Shown here: positions 15,847 through 23,032 of the stretch, one piece after another
Layout: the number at the start of each line of letters is the position of its first letter
How positions within the stretch are numbered: the stretch's first letter is position 1
Assembly: GCF_030403505.1 (NCBI RefSeq)
Contig: NZ_JAUEMJ010000004.1
Location: 372,001-436,000, forward strand
Length of the DNA stretch: 64,000 nt
Reading direction: 5' to 3'
DNA from: Glycomyces tritici
GTDB taxonomy: Bacteria; Actinomycetota; Actinomycetes; Mycobacteriales; Micromonosporaceae
Translations under genes and position numbers: made by a program
The notes under the pieces: generated by a model
The model's input: only the letters and a program-made list of their open reading frames with translations
What the model was told of the DNA's origin: nothing
The model's database searches: none

Positions 15847-16956
15847 ATGGCAGGGCACATCGACGCGGCGCAGCGGCTCACCCTCGCGGGGACCGCCGTG
15901 CTCGCCCTCGCCTGGCTCGCCTGGCCCTCCCCCGACCGTCCCGAGGCCGCCGCGGTGCCCGATGCGGTGCCGACCGTGTGGGAGACCTGGGACGCCGAGC
16001 CCACCGACCTGCCCGGCGTCATCGACGGTCGGGCCTGGACCCCGCTCACCGTCCTCGACGACCCAGCCCCCGATGTCGACGCGTTCCTCGGCACCGACGA
16101 GGCCGGGTCGCTGCTCTATGTGGAGCTGCCCGCCGAAGGAGCGGCGACCTCGAGCGTGGTCGCCGAGCCCGGCGGCGTGCCCGGCGTGGTGGCCGCGGCG
16201 GCCACCGATGCGCGCCTCGCGTGGCTCCAGACGGTGCCCGACGCGCAGGGCCGGGTCGTCTCCGAACTGTGGACCGCCGAGCGCGGTGCGGACGGCCGGC
16301 CCGGCGAGGCCGCCCTGCTGACGGCCGACACCGGGGACGTGATCACCGCCGGCAGCGCGTACGACCTCCAGTTCGCGGCCGAAGGGCTGCACTGGCTCTC
16401 GACCGCGCGCGGCGGCACGCTCGTCACCGAGCACCGCTCGATCCCCGTCGCAGGCGGCGAGGTGGCGGTCGTGGGCCACCGCGGGGCGTGGCAGTCCGCC
16501 GCCTGGCCGTGGCTCGCCAGCGCCGGGTCCGACTCGCTGGGCGGGGCGCAGTTGGTGCGCACCGACACGGGTGCGGGCGTGAAGGTGTTCTCCGGGTCGG
16601 ACGAGCTGACGCTGTGCTCGGCCACGTGGTGCCGGTTGATCGTGACCGCCGACGACGGGGCGCGGGTGGACCTCGTCCGTCCAGACGGGAGCGACCGGGT
16701 CACCGTGGCGGAGGGCTTCAAGTCGGCGGTGTCGCCGGACGTGGGGCTCATCGACCGGTTCGAGCCGCTCGCGGAGGCCAAGGCCGCCACGGGGGACGCG
16801 ACGACGGTGACGCTCTTCGACCTCGAGGCGGACGCCGAGTACCTGGTGGCCTCCCGTGCGGGCGAGACGGGCGCGGACGCGCAGTGCCTGTGGTGGTCGA
16901 CCGGGACGGGCGAGCTGCTGGAGTGGCACGTGCTGGACCTCACGGACCTCGCTTGA
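15847..16956 (+). CDS. hypothetical secreted or membrane-anchored protein, possibly beta-propeller
   Basis: A 369-residue protein not recognised by name. An N-terminal hydrophobic segment (LTLAGTAVLALAWLAWP, residues 11-27) followed by a Pro/Ala-rich linker suggests an uncleaved anchor or signal. The rest is a series of short repeated strands (WLQTVPDAQGRVVSELWTAE, LHWLSTARGGTLVTEHRS) resembling TolB/WD-like blades. Two cysteines (CSATWC) may form a disulphide. It lies 38 nt after the HAD gene on the same strand with AGAGG upstream, so the two may be cotranscribed. Confidence 0.7.
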   Translation: MAGHIDAAQRLTLAGTAVLALAWLAWPSPDRPEAAAVPDAVPTVWETWDAEPTDLPGVIDGRAWTPLTVLDDPAPDVDAFLGTDEAGSLLYVELPAEGAATSSVVAEPGGVPGVVAAAATDARLAWLQTVPDAQGRVVSELWTAERGADGRPGEAALLTADTGDVITAGSAYDLQFAAEGLHWLSTARGGTLVTEHRSIPVAGGEVAVVGHRGAWQSAAWPWLASAGSDSLGGAQLVRTDTGAGVKVFSGSDELTLCSATWCRLIVTADDGARVDLVRPDGSDRVTVAEGFKSAVSPDVGLIDRFEPLAEAKAATGDATTVTLFDLEADAEYLVASRAGETGADAQCLWWSTGTGELLEWHVLDLTDLA

Positions 16957-16984
16957 TGCGAGGCGTTCGCGGACCCGGCCCGGG

Positions 16985-17000
16985 TAACGTCGATGCCGTG
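16985..17000 (+). promoter_or_regulatory. -10 element and leaderless start of folP
   Basis: TAACGT (16985-16990), then 7 nt, then the folP GTG (16998). There is no Shine-Dalgarno. This decides the start inside a much longer open frame. Confidence 0.5.
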
Positions 17001-17855
17001 ACCACACCTGGAGCGTTGCACACACCGGAGGAGCCGGGCCCGGCCCGGCCCCAGATCATGGGTGTCCTCAATGTCACCCCCGACTCGTTCTCCGACGGTG
17101 GGCGCTACCTCGACTTCGGCGACGCCGTGGCGCACGGCGAGCAGATGGGCGCCGAGGGCGCCGACCTGATCGACGTGGGCGGCGAGTCGACGCGCCCGGG
17201 TGCGGACCGGGTGGACCCGGCGACCGAGATCGCGCGCGTGGTGGACGTGGTGGCGGCCTTGTGCGAACGGGGCCTTGCCGTCTCGATCGACACGACCCGG
17301 GCGGCGGTGGCCGCGGCGGCGATCGGGGCCGGTGCGAGCGTGGTGAACGACGTGTCGGGCGGTTTGGCCGATCCGGACATGGCGCGGGTCGTGGCGGACA
17401 CGGGCGTGCGGTGGGTGCTCATGCACTGGCGCGGCCATTCGGCGGACATGCAGCGCCTCCAGCACTACGAGAACGTCGTCGCCGATGTGAAGGCCGAGCT
17501 GGAGGACCGGGTGGAGGCGGCCCTGGACTCCGGTGTGGACCGCTCGAGGCTGATCCTGGACCCGGGTCTGGGGTTCGCGAAGTCGGCCGAGCACAACTGG
17601 CGGCTCTCGGCGCACCTCGACGAGTTCACGGCGCTGGGGTTCCCGGTGCTGTTCGGCTCCTCCCGCAAGTCGTACCTGGGGAAGCTCCTGGAGGACGAGA
17701 GCGGGAAGCCGCGCCCGGTGGGGCAGCGGGAGGCGGCGACGCTGGCGACCTCGCTGCTGGCGTTCGAGGCGGGCGTGTGGGGCGTGCGGGTGCACGACGT
17801 GGCCGGGACGGCGGACGCGCGGGCCGTGTGGATGGCGACGCGCCGGGCCCGGTAG
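16998..17855 (+). CDS. folP: dihydropteroate synthase FolP
   Basis: Joins pteridine pyrophosphate and p-aminobenzoate to dihydropteroate, a folate step and the sulphonamide target. The 285-residue TIM barrel shows IMGVLNVTPDSFSDGGRY (residues 20-37), DLIDVGGESTRPGA, SIDTTRAAVAAAAIGAG, VNDVSGGLADPDM, DPGLGFAKSAEHNW and FGSSRKSYLG, with the substrate-binding Lys and Arg in place. The last His of the barrel is in RVHDVAGT. The start is GTG 16998, set by the -10 element. It stands apart from other folate genes here. Confidence 0.95.
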   Translation: MTTPGALHTPEEPGPARPQIMGVLNVTPDSFSDGGRYLDFGDAVAHGEQMGAEGADLIDVGGESTRPGADRVDPATEIARVVDVVAALCERGLAVSIDTTRAAVAAAAIGAGASVVNDVSGGLADPDMARVVADTGVRWVLMHWRGHSADMQRLQHYENVVADVKAELEDRVEAALDSGVDRSRLILDPGLGFAKSAEHNWRLSAHLDEFTALGFPVLFGSSRKSYLGKLLEDESGKPRPVGQREAATLATSLLAFEAGVWGVRVHDVAGTADARAVWMATRRAR

Positions 17856-17981
17856 GCCCTGACGGATCCCTGACAGCGCGCCGTCGGCGCGCTGCGCTGC
17901 CGTGCGCTGTGACCTGGGCGTGTGCAGCTCACCGATCGGACCGGTGGGATTGCGAGGCCATCTCGGAACTTGGAACAACGG

Positions 17982-18011
17982 TTGCGGTTTCGCCCGTCTC
18001 ACCCGTAGCAT
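17982..18011 (+). promoter_or_regulatory. promoter of the thrC riboswitch transcript
   Basis: TTGCGG (17982-17987) and TAGCAT (18006-18011), separated by 18 bp, predict a start near 18018, exactly where the riboswitch P1 strand begins. Confidence 0.6.
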
Positions 18012-18020
18012 TCGGCTCGT

Positions 18021-18140
18021 ACTTCATCCAGAGCAGCTGAGGGGTCCGGCCCTGCGAAGCTGCGGCAACCACCGACCCGCTTTTTCAGGGGCAGGCGGCA
18101 GGTGCCAATTCCGGCCCGCTGCGCGGGGAAGATGAGGGAG
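18021..18140 (+). ncRNA. SAM-I (S-box) riboswitch upstream of thrC
   Basis: The S-box core is recognisable: CTGAGGGGTCCGGCCC, then GCGGCAACC, then GGTGCCAATTCC, then a short P4 hairpin (CCCGC-TGC-GCGGG), then GAAGATGAGG. The outer helix P1 pairs CTTCATC (18022-18028) with GATGAGG (18131-18137). The P1 3' strand abuts the GGGAGGAG ribosome site of thrC and there is no separate terminator, so SAM binding probably blocks translation initiation. The class call rests on motif recognition; SAM-IV shares the core but lacks this P4. Confidence 0.88.
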
Positions 18141-18152
18141 GAGCCTTCTCGT

Positions 18153-19415
18153 ATGTCCAATACCCTGTTCGAAGACAGCCCGGCCAAGGGCCTGGTCTGC
18201 CGCAACTGCAACGCCACCTATGAGCTCGTGGCCCAGCACGCCTGTTGGCAGTGTTTCGGCCCGCTCGAAGTCGATTACGACCAGGCGGAGCTGGCGAAGG
18301 TCACGCGGGAGCAGATCGAGGCCGGCCCGCAGAACATCTGGCGGTACGCGCCGCTGCTGCCCGTCGGCGTCCACCCCGAGGACCGGGTGAGCCTGAACCC
18401 GGGCCTGACCCCGCTCATCGACGCGAAGAACCTCGCGAAGGCCCTGGGCATGCGCAAGCTCTGGGTGAAGGACGACTCGGCGAACCCCACCCACTCGTTC
18501 AAGGACCGCGTGGTGTCGACCGCGGTCTCGGCCGCGATCAAGCTCGGTTTCGACCGGTTCGCGTGCGCTTCGACGGGCAACCTGGCGAACTCGGTGGCCG
18601 CGCACGCCGCCCGCGCGGGCGTGCCGTCGATCGTGTTCATCCCGCACGACCTGGAGCCGGGGAAGATCGTCCAGTCGGCGATCTACGGCGGCAAGCTGGT
18701 CGCGGTGCAGGGCTCGTACGACGATGTGAACCGGCTGTGCTCGGAGCTGACGGAGACGGACGACTTCGAGACGACCGCGTTCGTGAACGTCAACATCCGC
18801 CCCTACTACGCCGAGGGCTCCAAGACGCTCGGGTACGAGGTGGCCGAGCAGCTCGGGTGGCGGCTGCCGGAGCAGGTCGTGGTGCCGATGGCCTCGGGCG
18901 AGCTCCTGACCAAGATCCACAAGGCGTTCGAGGAGTCGGCCGAGATCGGGCTGGTCGAGCCGGGCAAGGTGCGGGTCTTCGGCGCGCAGTCGGCCGGGTG
19001 CAGCCCGATCGCGGACGCGTACGCCGAGGGCACCGACGTGATCACGCCGGTGAAGCCGACGGGCATCGCGAAGAGCCTCAACATCGGCGACCCGGCGGCC
19101 GGGCCCTACGCGATCGAGGCGTGCCGCAGCACGGGCGGCGGCATGGCGAAGGTGAACGACGACGAGATCCGCGAGGGCGTGCGGCTGCTCGCGGCGACCA
19201 CCGGTGTCTTCGCGGAAACGGCCGGCGGCGTGGTCGTCGCTACGCTCCGTAAGCTCCTGGAGTCGGGTCAGTTGGATCCGGAGGCCGAGACCGTCATCTA
19301 CAACACCGGCGAGGGCCTCAAGACGCTCGATGCAGTGTCCTCGCTGGTCGGACCGACGCACACGGTGAAGCCTTCTTTGAAGGCGGCGAAGGAAGCGGGA
19401 CTTCTGGAGTCCTGA
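18153..19415 (+). CDS. thrC: threonine synthase
   Basis: PLP enzyme that converts O-phosphohomoserine to threonine and phosphate. The 420-residue product has an N-terminal zinc-ribbon-like segment (LVCRNCNATYE, then ACWQCFGPLEVDYD), as in many actinobacterial ThrC proteins. The PLP lysine is in NPTHSFKDRVVS (about residue 118), and the phosphate-binding loop is ASTGNLANSVAAHAARAG. The ATG at 18153 is preferred over an upstream in-frame ATG that lies inside the riboswitch. Control by a SAM riboswitch links threonine synthesis to methionine/SAM status, because both pathways compete for phosphohomoserine. Confidence 0.93.
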   Translation: MSNTLFEDSPAKGLVCRNCNATYELVAQHACWQCFGPLEVDYDQAELAKVTREQIEAGPQNIWRYAPLLPVGVHPEDRVSLNPGLTPLIDAKNLAKALGMRKLWVKDDSANPTHSFKDRVVSTAVSAAIKLGFDRFACASTGNLANSVAAHAARAGVPSIVFIPHDLEPGKIVQSAIYGGKLVAVQGSYDDVNRLCSELTETDDFETTAFVNVNIRPYYAEGSKTLGYEVAEQLGWRLPEQVVVPMASGELLTKIHKAFEESAEIGLVEPGKVRVFGAQSAGCSPIADAYAEGTDVITPVKPTGIAKSLNIGDPAAGPYAIEACRSTGGGMAKVNDDEIREGVRLLAATTGVFAETAGGVVVATLRKLLESGQLDPEAETVIYNTGEGLKTLDAVSSLVGPTHTVKPSLKAAKEAGLLES

Positions 19416-19421
19416 GTAGAG

Positions 19422-19467
19422 CGGGAGTTTGGGAAGCATTTCCAGTCAAACGCTTTCCGAACTCCCG
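19422..19467. terminator. terminator after thrC
   Basis: A long stem with 16-base arms (19422-19437 and 19452-19467), with two G-T wobbles, encloses a 14-nt loop and is followed by AATTTATC. The rest of the 380-bp gap to the next gene holds a 17-bp palindrome (GCAAGAA-TTC-TTCTTGC, 19562-19578) and no gene. Confidence 0.75.
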
Positions 19468-19761
19468 AATTTATCACTGTGAGTGACCAATGTGAATGGT
19501 TGTGTCGGATACCCGACAGAAATCAATCGCTCGGCGGGTCTTGACCCTATTCAGTGAATAAGCAAGAATTCTTCTTGCGGGAGGCCGCAGACGTCCTGTC
19601 GCCACTCACCCGGTTGACTGCGAGTCCTGGGGCTAGAACGTGTCGAGCAGCGCCAGCCGGTGTCAGGAACTGCGGTCTCCCGACCAATCCCTTAACGGTG
19701 GATTGCCCGCATCCTCACGCTCCCAAACCTTCTTCCAGCCCATTGCCGCCAGGTAATGGGC

Positions 19762-19799
19762 TTGCCGGTGTCGGTGCCTCCCGACACAATCGGCCCATG
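19762..19799 (+). promoter_or_regulatory. promoter of the leaderless GNAT gene
   Basis: TTGCCG (19762-19767), 17 bp, CACAAT (19785-19790), 6 nt, ATG (19797). The spacing is canonical, and it places transcription start at the start codon. Confidence 0.55.
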
Positions 19800-20819
19800 A
19801 CCTATTTCGACATCGTTCGGGTCGACCCGAACGACCATGCGCTGGTGCAGTCCTGGTTCGCGGCCCGCGAGGCCGTCGCCACCCGCGACTGGCCCGGGAC
19901 CAGGCCCTTGAACCCCGTCTACACCTGGGCCGCACTAGTTCTGGCCAGCAGCGACGTCCGCCGCGAGCGGTGGGCGGCGGTCCGCGACGGGCGCGTTCTC
20001 GGCCACCTCGACCTCTCGCTGCCGTTCCTCGACAACACCCACCTGATGAACCTCGAACTGGGCGTCCATCCCGACGAGCGCCGCCGCGGGGTCGGCTCGG
20101 CCCTGCTTCGGCACGCGGAGCAGCGCGCCGCGGAGGAGGGGCGGACCAGCGTCTCCTCATGGGTGCCCGTGCCCATCGAGGGCGGCGCGCCGATCAGCCC
20201 CGACGGCTCGCACTTCGCGGTCCACCACGGCTACCGGACCTCGCTCGAAGGCGCCACCCGAGTCTGCGACCTCGACGCGGTCGACGACACCGAGCTCGAA
20301 CGGCTCTGGGACGCCGCCTGGGAGCGGGCCGAGGGGTTCGAGCTGATCACGTTCACCGGCGCACCGCCCCCCGAGCTCCTCGACGGGGTCGCGCACCTGC
20401 ACGCCCGCATGTACACCGACATGCCGCTCGGCGACTGGGACCTCCAGGAGGCCGCGGTCGACGGCGAGCGGATCCTCAAAGAGGCGCGGGTGCGCCGCCT
20501 GCGAGGCGAGCTGCACCTCCAGGCCGTGGTGCGGCACAAGGAGAGCGGCGCGATCGCAGGTCTCACCGAGGTCATCGTGGAGGCCGGCGGCGAGGAGCAC
20601 TGCATCCAGGGCGACACGATCGTCGACCCGCGCTTCCGGGGCCACCGGCTCGGCACGATCCTCAAGATCGCGAACCAGCGCGCGATCCGCCAGTGGCGGC
20701 CGAAGATGCGCTACGTGTGGACCGGCAACGCCACCAGCAACAGCCACATGATCGCCATCAACGAGGCGGTCGGCTACCGCCTGGTCCACCACGAGAACGT
20801 CTACCAGAAGAAGCGCTAA
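19797..20819 (+). CDS. two-domain GNAT family N-acetyltransferase
   Basis: A 340-residue protein of about twice the normal GNAT length. The N-terminal domain has the acetyl-CoA loop in LELGVHPDERRRGVGSALLRHAE (residues 83-105). The C-terminal half repeats the fold with VDPRFRGHRLGTILKIANQRAI and ends in NEAVGYRLVHHENVYQK. Such tandem GNATs (MshD-like layout) acetylate small amines, antibiotics or thiols. It is not clearly MshD, so no substrate is assigned. The start was moved to ATG 19797 from a longer open frame because of the promoter immediately upstream. Confidence 0.85.
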   Translation: MTYFDIVRVDPNDHALVQSWFAAREAVATRDWPGTRPLNPVYTWAALVLASSDVRRERWAAVRDGRVLGHLDLSLPFLDNTHLMNLELGVHPDERRRGVGSALLRHAEQRAAEEGRTSVSSWVPVPIEGGAPISPDGSHFAVHHGYRTSLEGATRVCDLDAVDDTELERLWDAAWERAEGFELITFTGAPPPELLDGVAHLHARMYTDMPLGDWDLQEAAVDGERILKEARVRRLRGELHLQAVVRHKESGAIAGLTEVIVEAGGEEHCIQGDTIVDPRFRGHRLGTILKIANQRAIRQWRPKMRYVWTGNATSNSHMIAINEAVGYRLVHHENVYQKKR

Positions 20820-20917
20820 GGGGTGTTCGAGCGGTCCCGGCGAGTCGGTATCCGAGTCTTCGCTCGCAAGACGTGGGGGGTATGCGAAGGCCCGGCAACG
20901 CGGCGAATGGGCCGGAC

Positions 20918-20936
20918 AGCGGCCGGCGGGGCCGCT
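20918..20936. terminator. short hairpin between convergent genes
   Basis: AGCGGCC and GGCCGCT (7-bp arms, 5-nt loop) in the gap between the GNAT gene and the glycosyltransferase gene, both of which end here. It is a weak candidate bidirectional terminator. Confidence 0.4.
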
Positions 20937-20946
20937 CAACACTAGG

Positions 20947-22002
20947 TCAGCGGATGAGCTTCTCGTGCATGCGGCGGCGCTCGGCGTGGAGCCTCGCGAT
21001 CTTCGCGTGCAGTGCCGCGTCGCCGTCGCCGCTGCGGGACATGGCCTCCCGCAGGTCGTGGATCTCCTGCTCGACGTCGAGGCCGCGCCGGTTGAGCAGG
21101 TGCAGGGTCTCGTGCGGTTCGGGTTCGGGCGTGCGCCGCAGCAGGCGCAGGCCCTCGGCGGTGATGCCGAACTGGGCGAGGGCGGCCGCGTCGAACACGA
21201 CCGCGTTCGGGTGGTCGGCCACTTTGGACATCCGTTCGGAGCCTTCGCGCTGCTGGTCGGAGAGGCCGGTGTGGGCGTAGAGCCACCACATGGTCTCGCC
21301 GTCGATGTGCCGGACGCTCACCCCGCCGGGGACGAGCTTCTGCGCGAGCGTGGAGTGGTTGCGGCGATAGACGCTCAGGGCGCGCGACGCCGGCTCCAGC
21401 AGGCTCAGGCCGATCGAGGGGCTGTGGTGGTAGGTGCGGTGGCCGGCGGCCTCCGACGGCACCCAGTTGCAGCCCAGCGTGGGCGAGAGGATGGCGGGGG
21501 CGGCGCTGCCTTCGGCCAGGTACGCGGCGGCGGTCTCGTGGAGGCGGCCGACGAGGTCGCGGTGGACCGCGTCGTCGTCGTCCAGGCGCGTGGTGAGGGC
21601 CCAGCCCCTGCCGCGAGTGCGAGCCTCCTCGCGGGTCCAGGCCACGAGGTCGGGGACGAAGTCGCGCTTGAGCTCGGTCTCGGCCAGGTGGATCCAGGGC
21701 CTGTCGGCGGCGAGCGCTTCGAGGCGCCGCCGGGCGACCGGGGGCATCTCGCGGTCGATCGCGATGTACCACACGAAGTCGCGGTGGGTCTGCGCGTCGA
21801 GCGAGGCGAGCGTCAGGTGCTCCAGGAGGAGTTGGCGGTAGGCGAACCACTGCTCGTCGAACACGCCGATGCCGTGGCGGGTGGCGATGACGTGCAGGAG
21901 TTCCGAGGAGGCCGGGAGCGGTCCGGCACTGGCCGGTGCGGCGTTGCGGATCGTGCGCAGCCTGCGGCGCAGCCGCGCGGGCAGCAGTCGCGTCAGTCGC
22001 AT
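20947..22002 (-). CDS. glycosyltransferase, putative rhamnosyltransferase family
   Basis: A 351-residue protein with GT-A features: FVWYIAIDREMPPVARRRLE at residues 82-101, and the metal-binding acidic cluster LTTRLDDDDAVHRDLV (DxDD type). The N-terminus is basic and not hydrophobic, so it is cytosolic. It resembles the 'putative rhamnosyl transferase' family (PF11316), used in surface polysaccharide or glycolipid decoration. The C-terminal 60 residues are a charged helix. The ATG at 22002 follows GGGAGGGAAC. Donor and acceptor are unknown. Confidence 0.75.
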   Translation of the reverse strand: MRLTRLLPARLRRRLRTIRNAAPASAGPLPASSELLHVIATRHGIGVFDEQWFAYRQLLLEHLTLASLDAQTHRDFVWYIAIDREMPPVARRRLEALAADRPWIHLAETELKRDFVPDLVAWTREEARTRGRGWALTTRLDDDDAVHRDLVGRLHETAAAYLAEGSAAPAILSPTLGCNWVPSEAAGHRTYHHSPSIGLSLLEPASRALSVYRRNHSTLAQKLVPGGVSVRHIDGETMWWLYAHTGLSDQQREGSERMSKVADHPNAVVFDAAALAQFGITAEGLRLLRRTPEPEPHETLHLLNRRGLDVEQEIHDLREAMSRSGDGDAALHAKIARLHAERRRMHEKLIR

Positions 22003-22136
22003 GGAGTTCCCTCCCGGAAGGGTGCGGCGGCGGCCGCGGCGGCGCGCCACCGCGCAGGCTAGTGCCCGAGGGTGAAGGGCGGGCCAACTCCGGGACAACG
22101 GCGCGGGAACGCTCAATCCCCTGTGGAGTCGTATGC

Positions 22137-22982
22137 TCAGTTCGCGGAGGCGTTGCCGGGCAAGGGATCGGCGCGCGGGGCAGGCACTTCCGCGGGATCG
22201 TCGCCCGCGGGCTCCGGCACCAGCACCGCGTGGATCTCCGCGAGCTGCAGCTCCAGCCGCTGCAGCCGCGAGCGCAGCTCGACGAACTCGGCGCGCTCGG
22301 CGGTCTCCTCGGCGGCCGAGACGCGGTCGACGAACCAGGACGCGAGCGAGCCGCTCACCAGGCCGACCAGGCCGATGGCCGCGAACATCAGGAACGCCGC
22401 GATGGCCTTGCCCTCGACGGTCTGGGGCACCATGTCCCCGTAACCCACCGTGGTGGCGGTGACGATCGACCACCACAGGGCGTCGCCGAAGTCGGCGACC
22501 TGGGTGTCGGGGGCGTGCCGTTCGGCGTCGAGGATGGCCAGGCTGGAGATCAGCAGGATCATCCCGGTCACGGTGACCACGTAGAAGACGGCCTGGAAGC
22601 GCTTCGAGGCCTGCGCGTGGCGGCGGAACACCTCGGCCAGCAGCACGACGATCCGCAGCACCCGCAGCGGGCGCAGCATGGGGAGCAGGACCATGACGAG
22701 GTCGAGCGGATGCGAGTAGACGAATCGCCACCGGTTCCCGCGGCCCGCCATCGCGAACCGGACCGCGAAGTCGACCCCGTACACCGCCCACACCAGGGCG
22801 TAGACCGCGGTGGCGGCGGAGCCGACCCACGCCGGGAGCCCCGGGTAGAGGATCGGGACCGCGTAGGCGGCCAGGAACAGCAGGGCGAGGGCGAACAGCG
22901 GCAGGTTGGTCGCGCGCTCCCAGGCGGTCAACTGGGGAGGCCAGTGCGAGGGGTCGGCGGGGTGCGTCGAGGAATCGGACAT
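22137..22982 (-). CDS. voltage-gated-type potassium channel
   Basis: A 281-residue membrane protein with six predicted TM segments. The selectivity filter is TTVGYGD in WWSIVTATTVGYGDMVPQT. The fourth segment carries arginines (LRPLRVLRIVVLLAEVFRR), like a voltage sensor, and a C-terminal coiled coil (ELRSRLQRLELQLAEIHAVL) probably mediates assembly. The start is ATG 22982 with TAACCT 6 nt upstream, a leaderless pattern. It lies between a glycosyltransferase and an AAA ATPase gene, with no functional link visible. Confidence 0.9.
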   Translation of the reverse strand: MSDSSTHPADPSHWPPQLTAWERATNLPLFALALLFLAAYAVPILYPGLPAWVGSAATAVYALVWAVYGVDFAVRFAMAGRGNRWRFVYSHPLDLVMVLLPMLRPLRVLRIVVLLAEVFRRHAQASKRFQAVFYVVTVTGMILLISSLAILDAERHAPDTQVADFGDALWWSIVTATTVGYGDMVPQTVEGKAIAAFLMFAAIGLVGLVSGSLASWFVDRVSAAEETAERAEFVELRSRLQRLELQLAEIHAVLVPEPAGDDPAEVPAPRADPLPGNASAN

Positions 22983-23032
22983 CGCCCCAGGTTATCCAGC
23001 GGAGCGTGCGCGCGCGGTCCTCCGGCGGGCGG

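Noticed and set aside
19562..19578. 17-bp palindrome GCAAGAA-TTC-TTCTTGC
   Set aside because: It stands alone about 200 bp from the nearest promoter, and no regulator or function can be linked to it.
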